Part shown: piece after piece, positions 19,643-28,453 of the stretch
How positions within the stretch are numbered: position 1 is the stretch's first letter
Layout of the letters: each line of letters starts with the position of its first letter
Assembly (NCBI RefSeq): GCF_006715765.1
Contig: NZ_VFNV01000001.1
Span: forward strand, 1,798,001-1,862,000
Length of the DNA: 64,000 nt
Reading direction: 5' to 3'
DNA from: Rarobacter incanus
Lineage (GTDB): Bacteria > Actinomycetota > Actinomycetes > Actinomycetales > Cellulomonadaceae
The notes under the pieces: model-generated
Databases searched by the model: none
Told to the model about the DNA's origin: nothing
The model's input: only the letters and a program-made list of their open reading frames with translations
Position numbers and translations under genes: made by a program

Positions 19643-20944
19643 TCAGCCCGCGGCGGCCCGCGCCGCGGCGGGCAACGCGGCAAGGATTCGTTCCACGGCG
19701 GCATCGTCGTGGGCGGCCGACACGAACCACGCCTCGAGCGCGGACGGCGGCAGCAGCACGCCCGCATCCGCCATGGCGTGAAAGAAGGGGGCGTAGCGAA
19801 AAAGCTCCTGGTCGCGCGCCTGGGAGTAGTTCTTGGGGGCGTGTTCGCGAAATGCCAACGATACGAGGTTGCCGGCGCGTTGGACCCGGTGCGCGACGCC
19901 GGCAGCGTGCAGCGCCTCGCGGAGCCCGGCGGCGATGGCGGAGGCGGCCTTGTTGATGCGGGCGTACGCCGCATCGTCAGCATGGCCGAGCATCGCCAAG
20001 CCTGCGGCGGTTGCCAAGGGATTTCCGGACAAGGTTCCCGCCTGGTAGACGGGGCCAGCGGGCGCCAAGAGCCCCATGAGCGACCCGGGTCCCGCCAATG
20101 CGGCGAGCGGCAGGCCGCCCCCGATGACCTTTCCGAAGGTGAAGAGGTCGGGCGACCACCCCTCGGCCGCACCCTCCAAACCCCACCATCCGCGGGGATC
20201 GACGCGGAATCCGGTCAGCACCTCATCGAAGATGAGCAGGGCGCCGTCGGCGGCGGTGATGGCGCGCAACTCTGCGTTGAAGCCGGGGCGCGGTGGGACA
20301 ACGCCCATGTTGGCGGGCGCCGCTTCGGTAATGACTGCCGCGATGCGGCCCGGATGCGCGGCGAACGCATCGCGCACGGCCTGCGCATCGTTGTAATCGA
20401 CCACGATCGTGGTTGCGGACACCGCCGCCGGAACCCCGGCCGAATCGGGCAGCCCGAGCGTCGCCACCCCGGAACCCGCCGCCGTCAGCAGGCCGTCGGA
20501 GTGCCCGTGGTAGCAACCCGCAAACTTCACAATGAGATCGCGTCCCGTTGCGGCGCGGGCCAGGCGCAGGGCCGTCATGGTCGCCTCGGTGCCGGAAGAC
20601 ACGAAGCGGACCTGTTCGACCGGGGGAATGCGCTCGACGATGGATCGGGCCAGTTCGGTTTCCCGCGGGTGGGGAGCGCCGAAGCCCAACCCCGCAGCGG
20701 CCGCCGATTGCACGGCAGCGACGACCTCCCGGTGCGCGTGCCCCAACAGTGCGGGCCCCCATTGGCCAACTAGGTCGACATACGTTGCGCCATCGGCGTC
20801 GGTGACGTACGCGCCGCGCCCGCTGACCAGGAAGCGGGGGACCCCGCCGACGGCACCCCACGCGCGCACGGGCGAATCGACGCCGCCGGGAAGGACCGCC
20901 CGCGCGGCACCGAACAGTCGTTGGTTCGCGGTGCGTCCCGTCAC
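19643..20944 (-). CDS. hemL: Glutamate-1-semialdehyde 2,1-aminomutase
   Basis: PLP enzyme converting glutamate-1-semialdehyde to 5-aminolevulinate in the C5 pathway. 433 aa. [13 protein letters not shown] near the start, [27 protein letters not shown] (about 232-240) and the PLP-Lys motif [14 protein letters not shown] (Lys at about 261) are present. The GTG at 20944 overlaps the hemB TGA (GTGA), so it is preferred to the ATG 7 codons upstream. Last gene of cobA-hemCD-hemB-hemL. hemA, which makes its substrate, is not in the window. Confidence 0.96.
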   Translation of the reverse strand: MTGRTANQRLFGAARAVLPGGVDSPVRAWGAVGGVPRFLVSGRGAYVTDADGATYVDLVGQWGPALLGHAHREVVAAVQSAAAAGLGFGAPHPRETELARSIVERIPPVEQVRFVSSGTEATMTALRLARAATGRDLIVKFAGCYHGHSDGLLTAAGSGVATLGLPDSAGVPAAVSATTIVVDYNDAQAVRDAFAAHPGRIAAVITEAAPANMGVVPPRPGFNAELRAITAADGALLIFDEVLTGFRVDPRGWWGLEGAAEGWSPDLFTFGKVIGGGLPLAALAGPGSLMGLLAPAGPVYQAGTLSGNPLATAAGLAMLGHADDAAYARINKAASAIAAGLREALHAAGVAHRVQRAGNLVSLAFREHAPKNYSQARDQELFRYAPFFHAMADAGVLLPPSALEAWFVSAAHDDAAVERILAALPAAARAAAG

Positions 20945-21921
20945 AGAGTTCCCGCGGCTATCCACCCGGCGGCCTGCAAGGCGAAGTAGGTCAAGATGAT
21001 CGAGGCCCCCGCCCTCTTGATCGAAAGCAGTGACTCCCCGGCGACGCTGTCGGCATCGATCCAGCCGTTGGCGCCCGCGGCCGCGATCATCGAATACTCA
21101 CCAGAGACCTGATAGGCCGCGACCGGCAGATCCGACGCTTGCGCGAACTTCGCTACGACGTCCAGGTAGGAACCGGCGGGCTTGACCATGACCATGTCAG
21201 CGCCGGCAGCTGCTTCCAACGTTAGGGCTCGCAAAGCCTCGCGCTGCCGCGCGAAATCCATCTGATAGGCCCGCCGGTTGCCTACCAGTGTCGATTCCAC
21301 CGCGTCGCGGAAGGGACCGTAGAAGGAGGAAGCGTACTTCGCGGTGTAGCTCAGGATGGAGGTGGCGGTGAACCCGGCCTCATCCAGGGCGTGGCGAACG
21401 TGGGCGGTCTGCCCGTCCATCATTCCGGAAAGGCCCACGGCGTCCGCGCCCGCGCCGGCGTGCAGCACGGCCATGGTGGCGTAGGTCGCCAGCGTGGCCT
21501 CACCATCGATGTGGCCGTTCTTGCCAAGAATGCCGCAATGGCCGTGGTCGGTGAACTCGTCCAAACAAACGTCGGAAAAAATGACCAGGTCCTCGCCGGC
21601 CTCCTGGCGGGCGGCGCGGATCGCAACCGGGAGGATCCCGCTGGGGTCCGTTGCGCCAGAGCCGAGGCGATTGCGCACCGACGGCACCCCGAAAATCATC
21701 ACGCCGCCGATGCCGGCCGCGGCCGCGGCGCGCACCTCCTCGCGCAGGCTGGCAATGGAGTGCTGGACGACCCCGGGCATGGAGGGGATCGGCACGGGCT
21801 CGGTGAGTCCCTGCTTGACGAAGACGGGCAGCACCAGATCGCGGGGGTGGATGCGCACATCCGCGAGCAGTTCGCGCATGGCCGAGGAGGTCCGTGCGCG
21901 CTGGGGACGGACGATGGGCAT
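20941..21921 (-). CDS. hemB: Delta-aminolevulinic acid dehydratase (porphobilinogen synthase)
   Basis: Condenses two 5-aminolevulinates to porphobilinogen. 326 aa. Metal-site Cys in [14 protein letters not shown] at about 117-130 suggest a zinc-type site. The two active Lys lie in [15 protein letters not shown] (about 192-206) and [23 protein letters not shown] is also typical. The ATG follows the hemCD TAA after one base and its own stop overlaps the hemL start. Confidence 0.97.
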   Translation of the reverse strand: MPIVRPQRARTSSAMRELLADVRIHPRDLVLPVFVKQGLTEPVPIPSMPGVVQHSIASLREEVRAAAAAGIGGVMIFGVPSVRNRLGSGATDPSGILPVAIRAARQEAGEDLVIFSDVCLDEFTDHGHCGILGKNGHIDGEATLATYATMAVLHAGAGADAVGLSGMMDGQTAHVRHALDEAGFTATSILSYTAKYASSFYGPFRDAVESTLVGNRRAYQMDFARQREALRALTLEAAAGADMVMVKPAGSYLDVVAKFAQASDLPVAAYQVSGEYSMIAAAGANGWIDADSVAGESLLSIKRAGASIILTYFALQAAGWIAAGTL

Positions 21922-21922
21922 G

Positions 21923-23698
21923 TTACTCCTTGCTGAGCGGCGGCAGAATCTGGTTCAGGGCGGCGGCTAAGCCGATGGCGTCGGGCGACACCGCAGTCGC
22001 CGCGAGCGGCATTCCCAATTCGCATACTGCGCGGGCGGTGACCGGGCCCAGCGCGACGACGGGGACCGATCGGGACAGGGGATGAAGTCGCTCCCATGAG
22101 CGGGCGCTCGATGGCGATGTCAGAACGACCGCATCCGGCGGTTTATTCAGTTGCTGCAATGATACTTCGTCGGCGGCGATACAAGATGTTTCGGACAAAA
22201 CGACTTGGTATGCGGTGATTCGCCGCACACGGTGCCCACGCTTTTCCAGCGCCGCGGCGATCGCGCCCGCCGTGCGCGCGGACGCCGGTATCGCGATGCG
22301 AGACGAGGGGCGCAATTGCCATGCATCGAGGGCGCTATCGCGCAAGGTTCCGTCCGCCTCCCACAGCCCGGCGGCGCCGCTGAGCGTGCGGGTGACTTCG
22401 AATCCCGCCCGCGTCGCGGCGGCGGCGGTGGCGGAGCCGATGACTTCGACCGCAAAACCGCCCTGCCGCTGCGCATCGCGCAGATCCGCCCCGGTGCGTT
22501 GCAGCGCCTCGATTGTCCGGGCGCTGGTGAGAAAGAGTTGGTCGAACTTCCCCAGCGCCAAATCGGCGACGAGTTCCGCCACCGCCGTCGCATGGGCCTG
22601 GTAGTCGGTGCGCAGCAACCTGATCGGCACGGGGATGGCCCCCGCTGCGCGCACCGCCTGCGACCAGCGGTCAGATCCGTCGGAAGGTATGGGCGCGGCA
22701 ACCAGGGGGGCGTCGACTACGGCGCGGCCGGGCCCGCGGCCCCCGCCGGCGGGCGCTTCCGGGTTCGGGGGCGCGGGGGGCGGTGGCGACTGCGCGCCAA
22801 TTCCATCGCACGTGCCCGCGCCCTGGGCCAGCAGCGCGCCGGCGACCAGTCCCCCCGCCGCGGCGGCGCTTGGTGCGGTGGCCGTCGCGCGCAGCGGGGC
22901 ATCCGCTTCCCGCCACAACGTGGCATGAACGGTGACGCGATCATTGTGTGCCCGCGCCCACGCGCCGAGCGCCGCGGTGCATCCGGCATCGAGGCGTTCC
23001 AGCACCGCGCGTTCCGCGGTCGTCTCCAACCGTGACGTGGCATCGTCCAGTCGTGCCAGTGCCGCGATCGAAGCTGCGTCATTGGCCCGGCATTCGATCG
23101 CTAGCGCACCCTGACCGGGCGCGTAGGGTGCATCTACCGGATCGAAAATGTCCGTTATTGCATCGATCCTGCCCAGGCGGGCGAGGCCCGCGACCGCCAA
23201 GACCACGGCGTCCAATTCGCCATCGGCAACCTTTTGGAGGCGGGAATCGACGTTTCCGCGAAGCGGCTCAACGCGCAGATCCGGGCGCCGGGAAAGCAGA
23301 TGCAGCCGCCTGCGGGCCGATCCCGTGCCCACGCGGGCGTCAGCGGGCAGCCGCGAGAGGGGCAGACCGTCGCGCGCGCACAGGGCATCGCGCGGGTCGA
23401 CCCGCGCGCTGATCGCCGCCACGATGATCCCGGGCGGTTGAGCTACGGGCAGGTCCTTGAGCGAGTGGACGGCAACATCGCAGCGACCGGCGATGAGCGC
23501 GTCGCGGACGCCGCTGACAAATACACCCGCACCGCCGATTTGTTCGATCGGAGCGTTGCTGCGATCCCCGCGCGTGGAGACCACGACCAGTTCGGTCGCT
23601 ATCCCGGCTTCGCCGAGCAGGGAGGCTATTGTGCCCGATTGGGCGCGTGCCAGCGCCGAGCCTCGGGTGCCGATGCGCAAAGCGCGGTGTGCCGTCAC
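21923..23698 (-). CDS. hemCD: HemC-HemD fusion: porphobilinogen deaminase / uroporphyrinogen-III synthase
   Basis: 591-aa bifunctional protein making uroporphyrinogen III from porphobilinogen. HemC covers about 1-275: IGTRGSALARAQ, HSLKDLP, RGNVDSRL, and the dipyrromethane-cofactor Cys in LDAGCTAALGA near 240. A Pro/Gly-rich linker (about 285-325, containing QSPPPPAPPNPEAP) joins it to a HemD domain at about 330-591 (FDQLFLTSARTIEAL, TAYQVVLSE, VVLTSPSSARSWER, VVALGPVTARA). The linkage lets the unstable hydroxymethylbilane pass directly to HemD (inference). The GTG start overlaps the cobA stop (GTGA). Confidence 0.95.
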   Translation of the reverse strand: MTAHRALRIGTRGSALARAQSGTIASLLGEAGIATELVVVSTRGDRSNAPIEQIGGAGVFVSGVRDALIAGRCDVAVHSLKDLPVAQPPGIIVAAISARVDPRDALCARDGLPLSRLPADARVGTGSARRRLHLLSRRPDLRVEPLRGNVDSRLQKVADGELDAVVLAVAGLARLGRIDAITDIFDPVDAPYAPGQGALAIECRANDAASIAALARLDDATSRLETTAERAVLERLDAGCTAALGAWARAHNDRVTVHATLWREADAPLRATATAPSAAAAGGLVAGALLAQGAGTCDGIGAQSPPPPAPPNPEAPAGGGRGPGRAVVDAPLVAAPIPSDGSDRWSQAVRAAGAIPVPIRLLRTDYQAHATAVAELVADLALGKFDQLFLTSARTIEALQRTGADLRDAQRQGGFAVEVIGSATAAAATRAGFEVTRTLSGAAGLWEADGTLRDSALDAWQLRPSSRIAIPASARTAGAIAAALEKRGHRVRRITAYQVVLSETSCIAADEVSLQQLNKPPDAVVLTSPSSARSWERLHPLSRSVPVVALGPVTARAVCELGMPLAATAVSPDAIGLAAALNQILPPLSKE

Positions 23699-24456
23699 GG
23701 GACAACCTTGCCAGTATTTTGCGCCAGCGCGCCCACAACGTCGCCGACGACGATCACCGCGGGCGATGTGATGCCGTGTTCCGCTGCGTCACCGGTCACG
23801 TGTCCGAGCGTCGAGACGATGTGGGTCTGATTCCTGCCGAAGCCGTCGTGAATGATCGCGACCGGAGTCGAACCGTCGGCACCCGCTGCCGTGAGGGCCT
23901 GGACGTGGCTGGCCAACAGCAACATCCCCATGAGTATCACGAGTGTGTTGCCGCCGCTAACCAGCGCGCCGTAGGCGCTCGCGGTTGCCCGCGGCCAGGC
24001 TTCGTGCCCGGTGGCGACCGTGAAGCTGCGGGCCACCTGCCGCGCCGTGACCGGGATGCCGACGCTTCCCGGCACGGAGATTGCGCTGGTGATCCCGGGG
24101 ATCACTTCGACCGGGACGCCGGCAGCGAGGCAGGCGTCCACTTCCTCGCTGCCGCGTCCAAAGACGAAGGGGTCGCCGCCCTTGAGTCGCACGACGTTTT
24201 TTCCGGCGCGGGCGGACTCGATGATTTTCTCGTTAATTGCCTCTTGCGGTACGCGGTGGTAGCCGGGGAGCTTGCCGACGTCGAGCAGAACGGCCTGAGG
24301 GGCGAGCTCGCCGAGATCGTCCGTGGGGCCGAGGCGGTCGTAGAGCACCACCTGCGCGTGCCGCAGGGCGCGGGCCCCCGCGACGGTGATGAGATCGGCC
24401 GGCCCGGGACCGCCCCCGACTAGGGTCACGGTTCCGTACGGGGGCCGTTCGGTCAT
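23695..24456 (-). CDS. cobA: Uroporphyrinogen-III C-methyltransferase (SUMT)
   Basis: SAM-dependent bis-methylation of uroporphyrinogen III to precorrin-2, the branch toward siroheme/cobalamin. 253 aa from ATG 24456, which has GGGAGGA about 10 nt upstream. VTLVGGGPGPADLIT (about 10-24), YDRLG, VRLKGGDPFVFGRGSEE (about 89-105), and EVIPGITSAIS are the SUMT signatures. First gene of the overlapping tetrapyrrole operon, so siroheme and heme branches are coexpressed. No CysG-like dehydrogenase/ferrochelatase domain is attached. Confidence 0.95.
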   Translation of the reverse strand: MTERPPYGTVTLVGGGPGPADLITVAGARALRHAQVVLYDRLGPTDDLGELAPQAVLLDVGKLPGYHRVPQEAINEKIIESARAGKNVVRLKGGDPFVFGRGSEEVDACLAAGVPVEVIPGITSAISVPGSVGIPVTARQVARSFTVATGHEAWPRATASAYGALVSGGNTLVILMGMLLLASHVQALTAAGADGSTPVAIIHDGFGRNQTHIVSTLGHVTGDAAEHGITSPAVIVVGDVVGALAQNTGKVVP

Positions 24457-24572
24457 GGCTGTGTGGTCCTCCCGGTGTAGTTGGCAGCCGAGTGCGGATG
24501 CCTGGAACAGCATTATTGTGCCGCTTTTGTGTCGCCTTTGCGTATTCTGTCTGCCCTTTGGGCAATCTGGGT

Positions 24573-24578
24573 TAGGTT
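24573..24578 (+). promoter_or_regulatory. -10 box TAGGTT of a probable leaderless transcript
   Basis: TAGGTT, 6-nt spacer AGGACC, then ATG at 24585. The overlapping TTAGGTTAGG also resembles half of a DtxR-type site, without the second half. Confidence 0.5.
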
Positions 24579-24584
24579 AGGACC

Positions 24585-25769
24585 ATGACTCAGCCGATTC
24601 CCGTTATCCCGCCCGCCCGGCCCGGATCGGGCGCGTCTTCGACCCCGCCGCGATGGCTTCCGAAGGCGTTGCTGATGGCTGTCATCACCGTCTTTGTGGG
24701 CATATTCGCTTGGCACGCGCTGGGTTCCTTGACCACGTTGGGCGTGTACCTGTTGCTCGCCTTCTTCCTGTCGTTGGCGCTCGAACCGGTCGTTCTGTGG
24801 CTGGTCAAACACAAGTGGAAGAGGGGCCGGGCGGCCGCCGCATCGCTGGTTGGGTTCGTGCTGGTTGCATTGATCATCACGGCGTTGTTCGGGCAGCTTC
24901 TGGTGCAGCAGGTCATGGAGTTCTCGAAGCAGGCGCCGCAAATCCTTGAGAATCTGCGCGATTCGCTGGACGGAAAGTTCGGGTTGAAAATTCCCGAAAC
25001 CAGCGACCTGCTATCGCAGGCGATGACGCGATTCGGCGACGACGTGACGTCCGGTGCGTTGGCGATCGGAACCGGCGTGGTGTCTGGCATTTTCGCGACG
25101 ATGACGATCATGCTGGTTACCTACTACCTCATGGCCGCTGGGCCGAGGTTCCGGGCCTCCATCTGCGGTTTCCTCCCGGCGGAACAACAAACCGAGGTCT
25201 TGCGGTTCTGGGAGATCACGCAGGACAAGGTGTCGGGTTTTATCAGCTCGCGTTTGATCTTGGCCCTGTTTTCCAGCCTGGCCACTTTCGCCTGCCTGAC
25301 GATCCTGGGAACGCCGTACTCGGTGCCGCTGTCGCTCTTCATGGGAATCGTGTCGCAGTTCATCCCAACCATCGGTACCTACATCGGTGGCGCGCTGCCG
25401 GTGCTGGTCGCGCTCGCCGGCCAAGGGTGGGTTAAGGCAGTGATCATCCTGGGGTTCCTCATTGCCTACCAACAGGTCGAGAACCTGCTTTTGCAGCCCA
25501 AGATCTCGGCAAAGGCACTCGAGATGAACCCGGCGGTTGCGTTCATAGTCGTGATCGCGTTCGGTTCCGTATTCGGCGCGATAGGTGCCTTCTTGGGCTT
25601 GCCCATCGCGGCCGTCATCCAGGCGGGCATGTCGACGTACATCAGGCGGCACGAACTCATCGATTCGGAGATGCTGCACGACCCCAACCAGACGGGGCCC
25701 GTGGTGGTGCAAACGGGAGGCGGCGCAGACCAAAGCGTCGCGAAGGGCGATGACGAGGGCAAGGCCTAG
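24585..25769 (+). CDS. AI-2E family (PF01594) transporter
   Basis: 394-aa polytopic membrane protein of the AI-2E/TqsA exporter family. Hydrophobic helices are clustered at about 27-65 and 88-110, then after a soluble loop (about 112-155, amphipathic) at 163-190, 222-260, 265-300 and 310-345, giving about eight. The family signature IVSQFIPTIGTYIGGALPV lies at about 258-276 and QVENLLLQPKI at about 300. The substrate is unknown; some members act as Na+/H+ antiporters, so an autoinducer role should not be assumed. Divergent from cobA; ends 38 bp from convergent metZ. Confidence 0.88.
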   Translation: MTQPIPVIPPARPGSGASSTPPRWLPKALLMAVITVFVGIFAWHALGSLTTLGVYLLLAFFLSLALEPVVLWLVKHKWKRGRAAAASLVGFVLVALIITALFGQLLVQQVMEFSKQAPQILENLRDSLDGKFGLKIPETSDLLSQAMTRFGDDVTSGALAIGTGVVSGIFATMTIMLVTYYLMAAGPRFRASICGFLPAEQQTEVLRFWEITQDKVSGFISSRLILALFSSLATFACLTILGTPYSVPLSLFMGIVSQFIPTIGTYIGGALPVLVALAGQGWVKAVIILGFLIAYQQVENLLLQPKISAKALEMNPAVAFIVVIAFGSVFGAIGAFLGLPIAAVIQAGMSTYIRRHELIDSEMLHDPNQTGPVVVQTGGGADQSVAKGDDEGKA

Positions 25770-25806
25770 CGGGGGCGACGCCGTTGCATGGAGTCGCCAG
25801 GAGTCG

Positions 25807-27030
25807 CTAGGAACTTAGGGCCTGCGTGATGTCGGCGATAATGTCGGCGGTATCTTCCAGACCCACCGAGAGCCGCACCGTCGTTTCGCTGATCCCCACG
25901 GCAGCGCGACCCGCGACCCCGAGCTTTGCGTGGGTCGTCGTCGCGGGGTGAGTCACTAGGGATTTGGCGTCGCCGAGGTTGTTCGAGATATCGACGATCT
26001 GCAGTGCGTCCAGGAATCGGAACGTGCGTTCTTTGGCCGCTTGCGGCTCGGTGCCGTCGGGAACCGCAATGTCGAACGTGACGACCGTGCCTCCGCCGCT
26101 CTGCTGGGACCTAGCCAGGTCGAACTGCGGATGCGATTCCAGGTACGGATAGCGGACTCGGGCGATCGCCCCGCTGTCTTCGAGCGCGCGCGCGACCGTC
26201 AGCGCGCTGTCGTTTTGGGCTTTGACGCGCACCGATAGCGTCTCAAGGCCCTTGAGTAGAACCCAGGCATTGAAGGGACTCAAGGATGGCCCGGTGTTTC
26301 GGATCAACTTTTCCACGGGACCGTGGATGAACTCGTTCGTCCCCAAAACTGCGCCGCCAAGGACGCGTCCCTGCCCATCAATGTGCTTCGTCGCGGAATA
26401 GACCACGACGTCCACCCCGAATTCGAGCGGACGCTGCAGGATCGGCGTCGCGAACACGTTGTCAACAATCACGGTCGCCCCGGCGCCGTGCGCCAGCGCG
26501 GACACCGCCGCCACGTCAACTATGTCCTGCATCGGATTCGACGGTGTCTCGAAGAACACGACATCCGCGGGTTGCGAGAGGGCCGTCCTCCACTGCGCAA
26601 GGTCGTGCCCATCGACGTAGTCGGTGGTGACTCCCCATCCGGCAAAGACCTCGTTGAAGAGCACCAGGGTGGATCCGAAGAGCGCGCGCGCGGCAACGAT
26701 GCGGGAGCCGGAGCGCACAACGGCCGCGAGAGCGGTGAAGACGGCTGACATGCCGGTGGTTGTGGCGTAGGCGGCCTCGGCCCCCTCAAGCAGCCGCAGG
26801 CGTTCCTCAAAGATGTGGACCGTTGGATTGGCATAGCGCGAGTACATATACTGGTCGCGCGTGCCTGCGAACGCGTCCTCCGCGTCCTGCGCGCGGTCGT
26901 ACACGTAGCCTTGGGTCAAGAACAGGCCCTCGGATGTTTCGCCGAAGGGAGTGCGGTCGTGCCCACCGCGCACCGCGATCGTCGCGGGGTGCGCCCAATC
27001 TGGAAGGGGCTTGTGCCCCGAACCGCTCAC
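25807..27030 (-). CDS. metZ: O-succinylhomoserine sulfhydrylase (Cys/Met metabolism PLP enzyme)
   Basis: Gamma-family PLP enzyme that makes homocysteine from an activated homoserine and sulfide. 407 aa. Seen: TIAVRGGHDRTPFGE, SRYANPTV, ETPSNPMQDIVD, and the PLP Lys in VVYSATKHIDGQGRVLGG (about 215), the last typical of MetZ rather than MetB/MetC. GTG 27030 chosen since it overlaps the stop of the upstream rhodanese gene (GTGA) and GGAAG precedes it. The coupling suggests the rhodanese delivers or handles sulfur for this step (inference). Confidence 0.9.
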   Translation of the reverse strand: MSGSGHKPLPDWAHPATIAVRGGHDRTPFGETSEGLFLTQGYVYDRAQDAEDAFAGTRDQYMYSRYANPTVHIFEERLRLLEGAEAAYATTTGMSAVFTALAAVVRSGSRIVAARALFGSTLVLFNEVFAGWGVTTDYVDGHDLAQWRTALSQPADVVFFETPSNPMQDIVDVAAVSALAHGAGATVIVDNVFATPILQRPLEFGVDVVVYSATKHIDGQGRVLGGAVLGTNEFIHGPVEKLIRNTGPSLSPFNAWVLLKGLETLSVRVKAQNDSALTVARALEDSGAIARVRYPYLESHPQFDLARSQQSGGGTVVTFDIAVPDGTEPQAAKERTFRFLDALQIVDISNNLGDAKSLVTHPATTTHAKLGVAGRAAVGISETTVRLSVGLEDTADIIADITQALSS

Positions 27031-27443
27031 AACGACTTCCAGGGAAGATTCGCGACCTTCCACCCGGATACGTTGCGCTGCCCGTCGGGCCCGACCGGCC
27101 CTTCAAAACCGTCAAGCACGTTATAGGCCGGGCCGAACCCGGCTGCCGTCGCGGCATTTGCCGCGCCGATAGAACGCTGCCCGGAACGGCACAGGAACAC
27201 GACCGGGCGGCCGTCTGCGGGTTCCAACCCCAGCGCCGCGAGGTCGGATATGAACGATGGGTTTGGTTGTCCCTGGTCGTTGACCCAGGGAACGAAGCCC
27301 GCTTCGCGGCCGGTGGCCGACGTGTCTGGCACACCGATCTGCTTCCATTCGCCGGGTGTGCGAACATCCACCAAGATCGCGTCGGGCGATTCTGTTAGCA
27401 GACTCCACGCCTCTTGCGTTGTCAGGTCACCTGCGTAGGACAT
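27027..27443 (-). CDS. Rhodanese-domain sulfurtransferase coupled to metZ
   Basis: 138-aa single rhodanese domain. LVDVRTPGEWKQIGVPD at about 26-42 is the usual entry and VVFLCRSGQRS at about 84-94 holds the active Cys in a CRSGQRS loop. The start is one of two adjacent ATGs (27446 or 27443) following GGAGGA. It shares a 4-nt overlap with metZ; this rhodanese-metZ pairing is seen in other bacteria (general knowledge). Likely transfers sulfane sulfur in methionine synthesis or protects from it; physiological donor unknown. Confidence 0.88.
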   Translation of the reverse strand: MSYAGDLTTQEAWSLLTESPDAILVDVRTPGEWKQIGVPDTSATGREAGFVPWVNDQGQPNPSFISDLAALGLEPADGRPVVFLCRSGQRSIGAANAATAAGFGPAYNVLDGFEGPVGPDGQRNVSGWKVANLPWKSL

Positions 27444-27579
27444 CATTCCTCCGGGCATTGCGAATACTGCTGATGCTACGAGGATGCGCCGTTTACAGCG
27501 GGCCGCGAAACCCGGCTCAGTATGTGAGACGGGATGGGGTGGAGTGTCCCGTTTGCGCTGAACGGATCCCCCGGTTGCG

Positions 27580-28278
27580 CTAGGCGGAATCCGCGTCCGG
27601 ATCGGCGAGCGTCAACACTCCCCGTTTGTATACCGGCGCCTTGAAATCGGGGTTCTTGACGGAGGCCTGCGCCACCTCTTTGACAATTTCATCCGTATCC
27701 GCAAGCCCTGCCATGTCAAGAATGATGCGAATAGTGCGGAAACGCTCGACGCCGACCGGGCGCTCCGACCTGGTCGATACGAAATTCTGCCCGATCAGCA
27801 GGCTCGTCACGGCTTCGGAAACCAGATCATAACCGCGTTTGGGTGTGGTGCCGTATTTCTCGCCAATTCGGGAGATGTAGTCCTGGACGGGTTCGCGAAA
27901 GGTCGCGATGATCGCCTTTGAATTCTCTACCGGCGACGTCAAATCGAAGGCCAAAGTCGCTGATGCGCGCGTGATCGGATCGGCGGCAAGGTGATGCCCC
28001 AGGCCGATGAGATAGAGAACAAATGCGTGCGCGGGTTGATCGGGGTAAATTGTGTCCGCCGCCGCCTTTACCTTGCGTGAATCCACGTCAAAGGCGTCGG
28101 CCAGCGCATCGGCTATCGATTTCTTGGTGGGAAAATGGTAGGCGAAGGCGCCTTTCGTTAAACCGAGCCGACGGGCGACCGTTGACAAGGCGGATGAAGC
28201 ATATCCATTTTCCGCGATTACTTCGGCCGCGGACGTTAGAAGCCGCTGCCGTGTTAGCGATGACCGTGATGATTGCAC
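27580..28278 (-). CDS. TetR-family transcriptional regulator
   Basis: 232-aa TetR-type repressor. N-terminal HTH at about 10-55, with recognition segment VARRLGLTKGAFAYHFPTKK; the C-terminal ligand domain is hydrophobic/helical and does not show a specific subfamily to me. It resembles gamma-butyrolactone-type receptors in length and in the FAYHFPTK motif, a weak suggestion only. GTG start with a TAGCAT box 5 nt upstream, so possibly leaderless. Divergent from purL; the 175-bp gap may hold its operator. Confidence 0.85.
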   Translation of the reverse strand: MQSSRSSLTRQRLLTSAAEVIAENGYASSALSTVARRLGLTKGAFAYHFPTKKSIADALADAFDVDSRKVKAAADTIYPDQPAHAFVLYLIGLGHHLAADPITRASATLAFDLTSPVENSKAIIATFREPVQDYISRIGEKYGTTPKRGYDLVSEAVTSLLIGQNFVSTRSERPVGVERFRTIRIILDMAGLADTDEIVKEVAQASVKNPDFKAPVYKRGVLTLADPDADSA

Positions 28279-28289
28279 ATTTCATGCTA

Positions 28290-28340
28290 ATCGCCCGGAC
28301 CAAATTATTCACCCCGGGAAACGAGTGAAATCGGACCGCG
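28290..28340. promoter_or_regulatory. Inverted-repeat region between TetR and purL genes
   Basis: CCCGG (28297-28301) and CCGGG (28315-28319) face each other around an AT-rich centre, and TTCAC (28308-28312) faces GTGAA (28325-28329). Either could be the TetR operator; neither is long enough to be certain. Confidence 0.25.
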
Positions 28341-28353
28341 CGGTCGACGAAGG

Positions 28354-28359
28354 TAGAAT
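28354..28359 (+). promoter_or_regulatory. -10 box TAGAAT upstream of purL
   Basis: TAGAAT about 95 nt before the purL ATG, giving a leader of about 88 nt. No good -35 is visible. Confidence 0.4.
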
Positions 28360-28396
28360 GGTGCCGGTTCGCGGTAGACCCGGCGATCCCACTTGA

Positions 28397-28414
28397 GCCT
28401 CCTTCCCCGGAGGC
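28397..28414 (+). other. Small hairpin in the purL leader
   Basis: GCCTCC-TTCCCC-GGAGGC, a perfect 6-bp stem with a 6-nt loop in the predicted 5' leader. It could be structural noise or part of a leader control element. Confidence 0.3.
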
Positions 28415-28453
28415 ATTGCATGCGACTTCGCGCCAACGTAACTGAGGGAAGTA

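Noticed and set aside
24571-24590. DtxR/IdeR iron box upstream of the AI-2E transporter
   Set aside because: Only the left half (TTAGGTTAGG) fits; the right half expected for dyad symmetry is absent and the sequence also serves as a -10 box.
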